Below, piece after piece: positions 15,564-23,888 of a stretch of DNA of 64,000 nucleotides. The stretch's first letter is position 1; each line of letters starts with the position of its first letter. Below the pieces are notes generated by a model. The model ran no database searches. It saw nothing but the letters and a program-made list of their open reading frames with translations, and was not told the DNA's origin. The stretch is taken from positions 1-64,000 of the IMG/VR virus record IMGVR_UViG_3300010885_015027. One strand, written 5' to 3'. Origin of the DNA: a virus. Made by a program: the position numbers and the translations under genes.

Positions 15564-16460
15564 ATGAATTTCGCAGATCTAAAGAAGAAGACAAAGAATA
15601 ATCTAGATAATCTAGTAGCCGAATTAGAAAAGATGTCTACAGGTACTAACAAGTATCAAGACAATCGATTTTGGTCGGTTCCGATGGACGAAAAGACAGG
15701 AAATGGCACTGCTCTAATCCGATTACTTCCGGCGGGACGAAACGATAAATTGCCTTGGGTTTCAGTTTATTCGCATGCATTCCAAGGACCTGGTGGTTGG
15801 TATATTGAGAATTCTTTAACCACAATTGGTAAGCAAGATCCGATTGGTGAGACCAACCAAGAACTTTGGGCCACTGGTATCGAAGCGAATAAAGAAATCG
15901 TTCGCAAGCGTAAACGAAAGCAACAATATATTTCTAACATTTATGTGATTTCGGATCCTAAGAATCCACAGAATGAAGGAAAGGTGATGTTGTTTAAGTA
16001 TGGCAAGAAGATCTTTGAGAAGATTCAAGAATCAATGAAGCCTGTTTTTGAAGGTGACACTGCGATTGATCCTTTTGATTTTTGGCAAGGAGCTAACTTC
16101 CGTCTAAAGATTAAGAAAGTTGAGGGATATCCGAATTACGATAATTCTTCTTTTGAAGCACAAACTGCTTTATTCGATGGTAATGATGAGAAGCTAGAGA
16201 AGGTTTGGGATTCTCTATACACTTTGGGTGAATTTACAGATCCTAAGAATTTCAAGTCTTATGAAGAATTAAAGGTTCGTCTTGATAAGGTTCTTGGATC
16301 TAAGCCTGCCGCTAAGAAGATTGAAGAACCATTACCTTCTAAACCTGCACCGAAGATGGATACCAAGAAAGTAGTCGAAGATGATACTCCTTGGAAGTCT
16401 GACGAAGATGAAGGTGAAGATGATTCACTAGAATTCTTTAGGAAGCTTGCAGAAGAATAA
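15564..16460 (+). CDS. 32: ssDNA-binding protein gp32
   Basis: A 298-residue protein coating replication ssDNA. The N-terminal LAST-like basic segment (LKKKTKNNL), the OB-fold core (YQDNRFWSVP, GNGTALIRLLP, then SDPKNPQNEGKVMLFKYGKKIFEKI) and an acidic C-terminal tail that docks gp59, UvsY and polymerase are all present. The His-Cys3 zinc finger of T4 gp32 is absent: the corresponding ENSLTTIGKQDPIGETNQ region has no cysteine. It is followed by a strong terminator. Confidence 0.93.
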   Translation: MNFADLKKKTKNNLDNLVAELEKMSTGTNKYQDNRFWSVPMDEKTGNGTALIRLLPAGRNDKLPWVSVYSHAFQGPGGWYIENSLTTIGKQDPIGETNQELWATGIEANKEIVRKRKRKQQYISNIYVISDPKNPQNEGKVMLFKYGKKIFEKIQESMKPVFEGDTAIDPFDFWQGANFRLKIKKVEGYPNYDNSSFEAQTALFDGNDEKLEKVWDSLYTLGEFTDPKNFKSYEELKVRLDKVLGSKPAAKKIEEPLPSKPAPKMDTKKVVEDDTPWKSDEDEGEDDSLEFFRKLAEE

Positions 16461-16467
16461 CTAATAA

Positions 16468-16513
16468 GATTCCCTTCAGAAGATATGTTCACTTTTGAAG
16501 GGAATCCTCTTTT
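16468..16513 (+). terminator. Terminator after gene 32
   Basis: Eleven-base-pair stem GATTCCCTTCA/TGAAGGGAATC with a 17-nt loop, followed by CTCTTTT. Confidence 0.8.
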
Positions 16514-16524
16514 GGAAATAACTT

Positions 16525-16710
16525 ATGAATTGTGCAAAAGCCAAACTGATTCTCAAAGAATCAACTAATTATTCAGACAAAGAACTTGCATGTTGTGAAC
16601 CCTGTCACGAAGATGCTGAAGAAGGTTGTAATGATAATCTAGATAACGGAACGGAACCATGTTGCAATTTGATCGCATTACTGGTTAATTCAGGACTACT
16701 GGATCCATAG
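16525..16710 (+). CDS. Small Cys-rich hypothetical protein
   Basis: A 61-residue acidic protein with eight cysteines, including two CC pairs and one C-x-x-C-style arrangement (ACCEPCHEDAEEGC, EPCCNL). It begins behind GGAAATAACTT after the gene 32 terminator. The cysteine pattern suggests metal or cluster binding. Not recognised; it could be expressed by readthrough from gene 32. Confidence 0.5.
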   Translation: MNCAKAKLILKESTNYSDKELACCEPCHEDAEEGCNDNLDNGTEPCCNLIALLVNSGLLDP

Positions 16711-16803
16711 AGGCCTCTGAAGAGTAACAACGAATAAAATATAGGTCTTTTATTTTCAGTAAAAATTGATTTGAGTGTTCCAAATAAGGTATAATGATTC
16801 TAT

Positions 16804-17247
16804 ATGACATTTGAAGATTTAAAAACTGCTTTTCCTGACGCTACTCTTGATACATGGCACGTTCATCCTAGAGGAGGAGGTTGGGTCGAGAATACTGCTA
16901 CCGTCGCTGAGACTGCCGACGTTGGTCCTGACGCATTGGTCTATGGGAACGCAGTGGTCTCTGGGAACGCTGAGGTCTCTGGGAGATCTCGGGTCTTTGG
17001 GTACGCTTGGATCGATGGTGACGCTACGATCACCGAGGACGCTCAGATCTATGGTGACGCTACGATCGCCGGGTTCGCTCAGGTCTACGGCGACGCTTGG
17101 GTCTACGGCGGCGCTCGGGTATTTGGGAGATCTCAGATCTCTGGGAGATCTCGGGTCTTCGGATCCGCTCGGATATCTGGGAGATCTCTGGTCTTTGGAG
17201 ACACGGTAGTCTCTGGGGACCAAATTATTGGTGAAGTGGCCAATTAA
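16804..17247 (+). CDS. Left-handed beta-helix protein 4
   Basis: A 147-residue family member with head MTFEDLKTAFPDATLDTW, GGGWVENTATVAETADVGP and about 17 hexapeptides. It is richer in S-G-R-S-R and D-A-x-I variants than its paralogs. ATG 16804 sits 8 nt after a GGTATAAT -10 and is probably leaderless. R4 follows its stop by about 14 nt. Function unknown. Confidence 0.85.
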   Translation: MTFEDLKTAFPDATLDTWHVHPRGGGWVENTATVAETADVGPDALVYGNAVVSGNAEVSGRSRVFGYAWIDGDATITEDAQIYGDATIAGFAQVYGDAWVYGGARVFGRSQISGRSRVFGSARISGRSLVFGDTVVSGDQIIGEVAN

Positions 17248-17260
17248 ATTTGATTTGAAC

Positions 17261-17318
17261 TATATCTCCTTCTGAATCAGTCACTTGCAGAATACTGTTG
17301 AAAACAAAGGAAATATTC
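17261..17318. repeat. Hairpin repeat R4
   Basis: R copy in the opposite orientation to R1 (tatatctccttctgaatcag first). Left border of element B1 and probable terminator of beta-helix gene 4. Confidence 0.8.
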
Positions 17319-17471
17319 TTTCAAGATCACTGTGTGCCACTGTGTGGGACGATTTCTGGACATCCAGCGGACCCTGGGTACTCCAAAGCCAACCGATTCG
17401 TTGCAGCTCATCTGGAGGATCGTATGAGGATCGATACTGATGATCATCCGCTTGATTGGTGTTGGGAAAAC
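17319..17471 (+). ncRNA. Candidate structured RNA element B1
   Basis: Non-coding stretch between R4 and R5. It shares a block of about 100 nt with the element at 36185-36323: GGACGATTT, then ACCCT-GG, then CTCCAAAGCC, an invariant ACCGATTCGTTGCAGCTCAT and TGGAGGATCGT. CTCCA and TGGAG can pair around the invariant segment. Flanks differ between copies, which argues for selection on the core. RNA nature is inference. Confidence 0.4.
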
Positions 17472-17528
17472 TATATCTCCTTCTGAATCAGTCACTTGCA
17501 GAATACTGTTGAAAACAAAGGAGATATT
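17472..17528. repeat. Hairpin repeat R5
   Basis: R copy almost identical to R4, followed by the TTTCGAGGCCTCCTTGCTAT tail that supplies the -35 of the next promoter. Confidence 0.8.
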
Positions 17529-17542
17529 CTTTCGAGGCCTCC

Positions 17543-17571
17543 TTGCTATATGGGTTCCAATAAGGTATAAT
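17543..17571 (+). promoter_or_regulatory. Early promoter for the 17578 gene
   Basis: TTGCTA, 17 bp, TATAAT, then GGTTCTATG. Part of the R-tail-promoter module. Confidence 0.85.
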
Positions 17572-17577
17572 GGTTCT

Positions 17578-18135
17578 ATGGCTATTTTGAATACCACCTC
17601 GTCTCTTGAATATGTTCCGCTTGGCGCTGTCAACCTCCGGGATATTTCTGACAAATATCGTCAATCGGATTTCCCTGAAAACTGGAAATTATACATCTAC
17701 GAGACGCACAATGGTCTCTGCTTGCACGATTACGAACGTAATTATTATGACGATTCAGACTTCATGATGACAGTCTGGAATCTTGAAAAGAATGAACCGG
17801 AAGATATCTGCTTCGCTACGACTCGTGGTTGGTCATATCCTTCTTATGGTTCCAAACCTGACGCAACTCCTGAGATTCAGGAAAAGTATGCTGCTTGGAA
17901 GGAAGTCAAGCGGATCGAGGCTCGGATCGAGGCTCTGGCTGCTGCCGAAGCCAAAGAGGCTGTTACCCCACGGAAAGGCAAGACGATCCGTGTCGTTCGT
18001 GGTCGCAAGGTTCCGATCGGAACTGTCGGTGTGGTGTTCTGGGTCGGATCGAATCGCTTTGGTGTCGCCGTCGGAATCAAAGACGAGACTGGTACAGCGA
18101 TGTTTACTTCTATCAAAAATGTTGAGGTTGTTTAA
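17578..18135 (+). CDS. Hypothetical protein with C-terminal KOW-like segment
   Basis: A 185-residue protein. I start at ATG 17578 because the promoter -10 lies inside the longer upstream reading frame. Residues 1-110 are acidic and aromatic-rich, followed by a charged helix (EVKRIEARIEALAAAEAKEA). The end, GKTIRVVRGRKVPIGTVGVV, resembles a KOW/SH3-like barrel motif. Codon usage is more GC-rich than in neighbours. Function unknown. Confidence 0.75.
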   Translation: MAILNTTSSLEYVPLGAVNLRDISDKYRQSDFPENWKLYIYETHNGLCLHDYERNYYDDSDFMMTVWNLEKNEPEDICFATTRGWSYPSYGSKPDATPEIQEKYAAWKEVKRIEARIEALAAAEAKEAVTPRKGKTIRVVRGRKVPIGTVGVVFWVGSNRFGVAVGIKDETGTAMFTSIKNVEVV

Positions 18136-18144
18136 GGAAATAAT

Positions 18145-18750
18145 ATGGCTTCTATTCTAACAGATAATTCTAAGAAAAGCAATAAGCTGATTAACGAAGC
18201 TCTGTCTCCGTATATCGCAAAGGTCGAAAATATCGACAGAAATTCTCCAGATTATGAGAAATTTAAAAACTATCGTATCACCCAGATTGAGAATGGTATT
18301 TTAGATATTGGATCTCTTGCAGAAGTTTGTATGGAATCGCAGAACCCCGAAACACTGAAACGAGTTAAGGGTGCTCAGAACGGTTGGGATTTTGAAGATA
18401 ACAGTGATGCTAAGACGAGCTCATTCGGTAGATACGACCATATGGTCGGCCATTTAGTATACGACCGTTATGAATGTAGCATTGTAAAGAAAAACAAAAC
18501 AGGACTATTGAGGTGTATTATTGGAAACCCATTTAATGATACAGTCGTTTTCTTTCTGATTCCACATTCTGTGTATAGTCAGTTTAAACACAACAGCTTC
18601 AAAATCCGTTATAATCCATCTAAAAATGCTTATGGTAAATTTGAAGAATATCGTGTCGACACCTTTGAAGAATTATGTTCTGATTATGTTGCTCCGGTTT
18701 CTCGATATCAACAACACTCTCGGCCAGTTATTAATTGGAGCTTGACTTAA
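18145..18750 (+). CDS. Hypothetical protein (201 aa)
   Basis: Starts 9 nt after the previous stop with GGAAATA upstream, so probably co-transcribed. An N-terminal helical region is followed by an alpha/beta part containing DNSDAKTSSFGRYDHMVGHL, where a D-x-K pattern and a later strand-rich segment are compatible with a nuclease-like fold. The resemblance is too weak to assign. Confidence 0.65.
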   Translation: MASILTDNSKKSNKLINEALSPYIAKVENIDRNSPDYEKFKNYRITQIENGILDIGSLAEVCMESQNPETLKRVKGAQNGWDFEDNSDAKTSSFGRYDHMVGHLVYDRYECSIVKKNKTGLLRCIIGNPFNDTVVFFLIPHSVYSQFKHNSFKIRYNPSKNAYGKFEEYRVDTFEELCSDYVAPVSRYQQHSRPVINWSLT

Positions 18751-18776
18751 TTTAGACAATACGGTATACTATTAAT

Positions 18777-19745
18777 ATGAATGTGAATAAAGATGTTTCG
18801 CCACTATATTCTCAGATGAAAGCGTATATTACAATTGGACTTCCTGCGTCTGGTAAGTCGACTTGGGCAAAAGAATTCTGTGACACTAACTCGATTACTC
18901 GAGTTAATAACGACGAAATTCGCAATCATCTATATCTACAACAAGGCCATAGAAATTGGTCTCGAAAATTAGAGTCGGTCGTTCATTCAACCCGAGAAAT
19001 CATGATCGCCGATCTTGCTATTACTTGTGCTGATGTGGTGATTGATAATACACATCTGAATCCAAAAACACTGAATGAAACGATCTCCTTCTGTGAGAGT
19101 GTGGGTTATAGTGTCGAATTAATTGATTTTAGACATGTTTCTCTTGAGGAATGTCTTAGACGTGATGCCTTGCGTGAAGGACACACTCAGGTTGGCGAGA
19201 AAGTTATTCTTGATATGTTCAATAAATTTTTGAAGACCCCAGCAGATCGTGATCTACCAGCTTGGGTTCCATCAAATCTTCCAGATTGTATTATCGTGGA
19301 TATCGACGGAACTCTTGCGAAGATGAAAGATCGTGGGCCGTACGAAGAGGCTAAGGTCTATCAAGACGATGTCCGGAAACATGTTTTGTTCACGATTCTA
19401 TCTATGATGAATTCGAATCCAGAATTGAAAGTATTTGTCTTTTCTGGAAGATCCGAGAAAGCTGTAAGCCCAACAGTAAAATGGCTCAATGATAAGTGCG
19501 GACTTGGTGTTGTAAATCATAAGAATTCCGATTTTATCTTTGATAATGAAATCGAATTGCATATGCGCAAAGAAGGCGACCGTCGTCGGGATTCTATTAT
19601 CAAAAAAGAACTGTTTGACTTATATGTGAAAGAACGGTATAATATACTTGCGGTCTTTGACGATAGGCCACAAGTGATTCGCGAATGTTGGAAAGCACTC
19701 AATCTTCCCATTTTCATGTGTGGGATGATAGATGTTGAATTTTAA
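18777..19745 (+). CDS. pseT: Polynucleotide kinase/phosphatase PseT
   Basis: A 322-residue bifunctional end-healing enzyme. N-terminal kinase: GLPASGKSTWAKEF (Walker A, about residue 22) with NDEIR. C-terminal 3-prime phosphatase: IIVDIDGTLAKMKDRGPYE (acylphosphatase motif D-x-D-G-T, about residue 180) and FDDRPQVI near the end. With RnlA in this window it forms the T4-type pathway repairing tRNAs cut by host anticodon nucleases. The ATG lies 8 nt after TATACT. Confidence 0.95.
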   Translation: MNVNKDVSPLYSQMKAYITIGLPASGKSTWAKEFCDTNSITRVNNDEIRNHLYLQQGHRNWSRKLESVVHSTREIMIADLAITCADVVIDNTHLNPKTLNETISFCESVGYSVELIDFRHVSLEECLRRDALREGHTQVGEKVILDMFNKFLKTPADRDLPAWVPSNLPDCIIVDIDGTLAKMKDRGPYEEAKVYQDDVRKHVLFTILSMMNSNPELKVFVFSGRSEKAVSPTVKWLNDKCGLGVVNHKNSDFIFDNEIELHMRKEGDRRRDSIIKKELFDLYVKERYNILAVFDDRPQVIRECWKALNLPIFMCGMIDVEF

Positions 19746-19767
19746 TTAAAATGAGGATAACTAATAA

Positions 19768-19992
19768 ATGACAAAGATGACACTAAATGAAATGACGCAG
19801 AAAGAACGAGTATTGCATATTCTAACTCGCCAAAATCGACAGAATACTCTGACTGTCCGTCAAGCAAGGAAGGACCATAATATTGCTAATGTTCGAGCAG
19901 TAGTTTCTAGTTTGCGACGGGATGGTTTCGAAATCCAAACCCGATTTAAGACTAATCGAGATGGTGCCGTAGAATTATTCTACGCACTATAA
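19768..19992 (+). CDS. Winged-helix/HTH protein
   Basis: A 74-residue protein whose QKERVLHILTRQN...LTVRQARKDHNIANVRAVVSSLRRDGFEI pattern is a small winged-helix DNA-binding domain of the type seen in many tailed phages. Probable transcriptional regulator or DNA-organising protein. Good ribosome site GAGGATAAC. A TATAAATA box overlaps its stop codon. Confidence 0.75.
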   Translation: MTKMTLNEMTQKERVLHILTRQNRQNTLTVRQARKDHNIANVRAVVSSLRRDGFEIQTRFKTNRDGAVELFYAL

Positions 19993-20002
19993 ATAAAAAC
20001 TG

Positions 20003-20025
20003 ATGGGGCGAAAGCCCCATTTTTA
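20003..20025 (+). terminator. Intrinsic terminator
   Basis: ATGGGGC-GAAA-GCCCCAT tetraloop hairpin followed by TTTTT. Confidence 0.9.
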
Positions 20026-20039
20026 CATTAAATTAATAT

Positions 20040-20447
20040 ATGCTATTGAAAACCATAATGAATTCCAAAATTTCAGATACAATGATTAATCAGATCATTC
20101 TAGATCCGAAAGGAATCGCGATGATGATGAATATTTCATTTTTAATCAATATCTTCATGTTCGTTGTTTCGATTTTATCAGTATCATATCTGTGTGTTGT
20201 CCGCCCGGAAAATCCTCTTTTCTATTTCTTGCCGGCATTTCTAGTTGTTTTCTATTTCAAAACAATCTTCGCATACAGAGAATATTTCGTGGTATTCATT
20301 GATGCATTTAATTTGCAATATGATATCTTAAAAAAGATTTCTACTATGAGTGATGAAGAACAAGAATCGTTTTTCTTTGGAATAGATAAAGATATAAAGA
20401 ACAAATTTCTTTCGTATAAAAAGGAGACTTCTGATGAAGAAAACTGA
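20040..20447 (+). CDS. Predicted inner-membrane protein
   Basis: A 135-residue protein with two adjacent hydrophobic spans (about residues 30-52 and 60-80) separated by a short loop, and a soluble C-terminal tail of about 50 residues. A second in-frame ATG at 20058 is an alternative start. It overlaps the next gene by 14 bp. Function unknown. Confidence 0.7.
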   Translation: MLLKTIMNSKISDTMINQIILDPKGIAMMMNISFLINIFMFVVSILSVSYLCVVRPENPLFYFLPAFLVVFYFKTIFAYREYFVVFIDAFNLQYDILKKISTMSDEEQESFFFGIDKDIKNKFLSYKKETSDEEN

Positions 20448-20709
20448 TTTAAAACTTCTCATCGAGAATCAGAGAAAGATTGTAGTCTCATTAGAGTATT
20501 ACTTCCTAGCATCTGGTTATCTTCCTTCTAAAGACGAACCTCTACAACATCATTTACATAATCTCTGGGCGATAACAGAATTAATTGGCGAATCTTTCGA
20601 TTTAGATTTAATCAGTTTACCAGAAATTATTAAAGAAGGGCAACTCCAGAATGGTATAAATAATATGCATCGGATGGGAAAACATGATGACAAAAATACA
20701 ATTAACTGA
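20434..20709 (+). CDS. Hypothetical helical protein (91 aa)
   Basis: Soluble, helix-rich, 91 residues, with AAAAGGAGAC supplying the ribosome site inside the preceding gene. Overlaps both neighbours, consistent with a coupled operon from 20040 to 22301. Not recognised. Confidence 0.7.
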   Translation: MKKTDLKLLIENQRKIVVSLEYYFLASGYLPSKDEPLQHHLHNLWAITELIGESFDLDLISLPEIIKEGQLQNGINNMHRMGKHDDKNTIN

Positions 20710-20974
20710 TTGCGCAAAATTCAAGGATACTAATGTCTTTTGCATCCTGGTCTTTGGTGACACAACTTCTGTTTTGACAAAGACACTTTTTACATTGATG
20801 ACTTCTTTCGAAGTTCCAGTTCGTGTTATCGATACTGAAGAAAATCTTCTTACATATTCTGAATTCAGAATTAGAACCACACCTTCCGTCCACATTTATA
20901 AGAATTCTGAAATTGTTGGTAATTTTTCTCTTCCTATAGATATTGAAGGAGTGAAACAATGTTTGAAAACTTAA
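20684..20974 (+). CDS. Thioredoxin-fold protein without CxxC
   Basis: A 96-residue protein with the thioredoxin layout: a core strand FCILVFGD, a helix, and the cis-proline turn TTPSVHIYKNSEIVG. The active-site position reads TTSVLT where C-x-x-C would be, so it is not redox-active. Compare the genuine thioredoxin at 25824. It may be a protein-interaction derivative. Confidence 0.65.
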   Translation: MMTKIQLTDCAKFKDTNVFCILVFGDTTSVLTKTLFTLMTSFEVPVRVIDTEENLLTYSEFRIRTTPSVHIYKNSEIVGNFSLPIDIEGVKQCLKT

Positions 20975-21669
20975 ACAAGATCTCGGTAATATTAAAGAAT
21001 TTAAGTATTGTCGCATTCTTTTGCGCTAGTATCTTCTTATTGGTGAAAATTTCTGCCACAGTCAACACTGTTGAAAATGAATTCTTACAAACTAATAATA
21101 TGATTCGAACGGAAATTCCCATACTCCGTGAAGAATTGATGCAGACTGCAAATAATACCATTACTAAGATTGATAAACGTATCTACTCAGTAGAGAAAGC
21201 TCTATTTTCAAGAATCGATGTTATCGAAAATAAAACTTTTAAATCTATCGATCGATTACAATCGAATATAGATAATTTAACAGAAGAATCTATCGCTCTG
21301 TCAAAAGATTACAGAACTATTCCTGTAAGTCTTAATACATTTATGACACCCATTAATTCTAAGATGTCTTGTAAATTTAATGATTCGTGTTGGCCTAATC
21401 TATTCACTGATGTGTTAATAGATACAAGGAATACAGCAAGAACTGCTTCCAGTTCTTTTATTTTGTTTAACAGAGAAATTCCTAAGATTACTTCTGACAT
21501 CAATAAATTATCCACATCGTTTTCAGTTGGACTTCCAACTATTATAGACAATACATCAAAAGTCACAGACAACATTAACAGACTAACGAAACCAAAATGG
21601 TACGATCGTCTCATCGGCGCAGGTGTGAACGGATCCATGATATGGTTCAATATCAATCGCGCAAAATAA
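20959..21669 (+). CDS. Membrane-anchored coiled-coil protein
   Basis: A 236-residue protein with one hydrophobic span (about residues 15-33) followed by a long polar helical region rich in I/L heptads (VNTVENEFLQ... SVEKALFSRIDVIENKTFKSIDRLQSNIDNL). Topology suggests a periplasmic coiled coil. Overlaps the previous gene by 16 bp. A lysis or membrane role is possible given downstream genes. Confidence 0.7.
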   Translation: MFENLNKISVILKNLSIVAFFCASIFLLVKISATVNTVENEFLQTNNMIRTEIPILREELMQTANNTITKIDKRIYSVEKALFSRIDVIENKTFKSIDRLQSNIDNLTEESIALSKDYRTIPVSLNTFMTPINSKMSCKFNDSCWPNLFTDVLIDTRNTARTASSSFILFNREIPKITSDINKLSTSFSVGLPTIIDNTSKVTDNINRLTKPKWYDRLIGAGVNGSMIWFNINRAK

Positions 21670-21670
21670 A

Positions 21671-21678
21671 TATAAATA
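21671..21678 (+). promoter_or_regulatory. T4-type late promoter
   Basis: Perfect TATAAATA, followed by ACAGGAGATATT as ribosome site for the 21701 gene. Confidence 0.65.
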
Positions 21679-21700
21679 TTAACAGGAGATATTTAAAAAT

Positions 21701-22069
21701 ATGAAATGGATAAAGAATGTATTCAATTCTGCAAGCAGTTTTTTTGGAAAGCTTTTCGATACCGATTCGGACGGATTTCTAGTTCTAATCGAAAAGATTT
21801 CGCCACTCGTGAATAAAGCGTATCCAATTGTGAAGAAGATTGCAGCACTGACCCCAAATAAAACAGATGATGCTATTCTAGCTGCATATGAATCAATGGG
21901 ATTTATTGGTGTATTTGAAGCAGGATCAGACAAGAGTCTGGCTCTTCGCGATCTAGCTAAGAAGGCACTCACTGCTGCGCATCCCGATCCAGTTGCTGAT
22001 TATTTAGCACATGCTGCTATTGAATTAGCTTATTCCAAATTTAAAGAAACTTCGAAAAAGAATGAATAA
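21701..22069 (+). CDS. Amphipathic hypothetical protein (122 aa)
   Basis: Begins with an amphipathic helix (MKWIKNVFNSASSFFGKLF), then LVLIEKISPLVNKAYPIVKKIAALTPNKTDDAILAA, and ends with a helical domain. This looks like phage late proteins of unknown role found near small membrane genes. It has a late promoter and overlaps the next membrane gene by 8 bp; a holin-associated role is a guess. Confidence 0.65.
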   Translation: MKWIKNVFNSASSFFGKLFDTDSDGFLVLIEKISPLVNKAYPIVKKIAALTPNKTDDAILAAYESMGFIGVFEAGSDKSLALRDLAKKALTAAHPDPVADYLAHAAIELAYSKFKETSKKNE

Positions 22070-22301
22070 TTGGACTAAATTTCTGCGGTCCATAGAAAGT
22101 GAAGGAGGATCTGTATTAATATTGATCCTCCTGATCATTATCTTTGCTGCATTTGTGAAATTAGGATTCAAGGATGTAGAGTCGCAGCTGTATTTTATTC
22201 TAGGTGCACTTGTTGGAATGTTGAAATCGCGAGGAATGCATGCAGCGGATAAAGATCCCAAAGAACCAATCATTGATCCTGATTCTTCCAAGAAACCTTA
22301 G
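22062..22301 (+). CDS. Small membrane protein, possible holin
   Basis: A 79-residue protein with a first hydrophobic helix (about residues 17-36) and a weaker second one (YFILGALVGML, about 46-57), and a polar tail. Size and topology suit a holin, but the endolysin is 5 kb away, so this rests on topology only. Confidence 0.6.
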   Translation: MNNWTKFLRSIESEGGSVLILILLIIIFAAFVKLGFKDVESQLYFILGALVGMLKSRGMHAADKDPKEPIIDPDSSKKP

Positions 22302-22378
22302 TTAAATTTCCATCCAAAATTCGATATTGACTTTTTTTGTTGGAATACGGTATAATAGATGTGTAGGGAGAATTAATT

Positions 22379-22882
22379 ATGAGTGCATTGCAATATTATA
22401 AAATATACGATGATGTCGTTGATCCGAATTATGCGACAGAATCATCTGCTTGTTTTGATATCAGGTCTTATCTGAAAAATGGTAATAGGGTCCGATGTTA
22501 CACTCCATCAAACAGAGAAATTTCGGTCGCAGTTACGGAGAATGCAGTCACGATCAAGCCAGGTGACAGAATGTTGATTCCAACAGGTCTAATCTTCGAT
22601 ATTCCGAAGGATTATTCTGTTAGGATTCATATTCGCTCTTCCGTGGCATTAAAACAAGGTTTATTTCTTGCCAATTCAGAAGGAATAGTTGATTCTGATT
22701 ATTTCCATGAAACATTTGTAATCTTAGCGAATAAGAGTAATAATACAGTTTCGATTAAAGATGGTGAGAGAATTGCGCAAGGTGAACTTGTTAAGATAGA
22801 GTCATCCCTGTTAACTCGAACTTTAGTGAAACCAGAACAGTCAACCGACAGAGTCGGTGGAATTGGTTCTACAGGTAAATAA
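22379..22882 (+). CDS. dut: dUTPase (trimeric type)
   Basis: Hydrolyses dUTP to dUMP and PPi, keeping uracil out of phage DNA and supplying thymidylate precursor. The 167-residue sequence has motif 1 ACFDIRSYL, motif 2 HIRSSVALK, motif 3 GIVDSDYFHET, motif 4 DGERIAQGEL and the C-terminal glycine-rich motif 5 RVGGIGSTGK. GGAGAATTAATT is the ribosome site. Two codons separate it from GMP reductase. Confidence 0.95.
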   Translation: MSALQYYKIYDDVVDPNYATESSACFDIRSYLKNGNRVRCYTPSNREISVAVTENAVTIKPGDRMLIPTGLIFDIPKDYSVRIHIRSSVALKQGLFLANSEGIVDSDYFHETFVILANKSNNTVSIKDGERIAQGELVKIESSLLTRTLVKPEQSTDRVGGIGSTGK

Positions 22883-22884
22883 TA

Positions 22885-23886
22885 ATGATTTTAAATCGTG
22901 ATGAATGTTTAGATTTTGATGATGTTATGATCGAACCCAAGATTACTCAGATCTCTTCAAGATCTGAAGTGGATCTTGAATATGTCTATGTTAGACCTTA
23001 TGATGATAAAAAGATTTCCTGGAAAGGAATCCCTATCATTACGGCAAATATGGATAAAATTGGGACACTTAAAGTTTCACGAGTCTTATCAGAATATAAG
23101 ATTTTGACTTTTTTACATAAATATCACACTGTAGATGATTTGAGAGGAAATGATTATGATTCTGAATATATTGGCATTTCTGCTGGGATTTCTCCTAGTG
23201 AATTTGAGAATGTTACACAAATATTAGCTTACAATCCAAACATTAAATTTATTTGTTTAGATGTTGCTAATGGATATATGTCTACCTTCCATGAAGTAGT
23301 TAAGAAGTATGCAATCAGCTTTCCGGATGTCTTCATAGTTGCAGGTAATGTTGTCGAACATTACGGTTCCGAAGCTCTGAAGCGATCAGGTGCAGACTTA
23401 ATTAAATGTGGTATTGGATCTGGTGCTGTGTGCACAACAAGAGCAAAAACTGGAGTCGGTTTACCACAGTTTTCTTGTATCGAAAAATGCACCAAACATA
23501 TGGGCAGTTATCCATTCCGCATGGATATTATTTCTGATGGTGGTTGCAAGACACCGGGAGATATCGCGAAAGCTTTCGGAGCTGGAGCTAAGTTTGTTAT
23601 GATCGGTGGAATGCTTGCCGGACATGATGAAACTGGAACTGAATTTTATGGTATGTCTTCTGATGAAGCAATGAAGGCATATTCCGATGGGCCGAGTTCG
23701 TATAGAACATCAGAAGGAAAGAGAGTTAATATAGAATCAAAAGGACCTCTTGTAAATACAATTAAAGATATTCTCGGTGGTCTCAGATCTGCTCTTTCGT
23801 ATACAAATTCCAAAACTATGGCAGATTTCATTGGAAAACAGACATTTAATGTAGTTCGACGACAGATGAATAATTTATTTGATTAA
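22885..23886 (+). CDS. guaC: GMP reductase / IMPDH-family enzyme
   Basis: A 333-residue (beta/alpha)8 enzyme without CBS domains. The catalytic loop GIGSGAVCTTRAKTGVGLPQ (about residue 175) holds the active-site Cys, and ISDGGCKTPGDIAKAFGAGAKFVMIGG binds phosphate. Length and lack of CBS favour GMP reductase (GMP to IMP) over IMP dehydrogenase. It would redirect guanine nucleotides during infection and lies directly after dUTPase in a nucleotide-metabolism pair. Confidence 0.88.
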   Translation: MILNRDECLDFDDVMIEPKITQISSRSEVDLEYVYVRPYDDKKISWKGIPIITANMDKIGTLKVSRVLSEYKILTFLHKYHTVDDLRGNDYDSEYIGISAGISPSEFENVTQILAYNPNIKFICLDVANGYMSTFHEVVKKYAISFPDVFIVAGNVVEHYGSEALKRSGADLIKCGIGSGAVCTTRAKTGVGLPQFSCIEKCTKHMGSYPFRMDIISDGGCKTPGDIAKAFGAGAKFVMIGGMLAGHDETGTEFYGMSSDEAMKAYSDGPSSYRTSEGKRVNIESKGPLVNTIKDILGGLRSALSYTNSKTMADFIGKQTFNVVRRQMNNLFD

Positions 23887-23888
23887 TT

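Noticed and set aside
17298-17486. 62-codon ORF through element B1
   Set aside because: Starts inside R4, has no ribosome site, and is not preserved in element B2.
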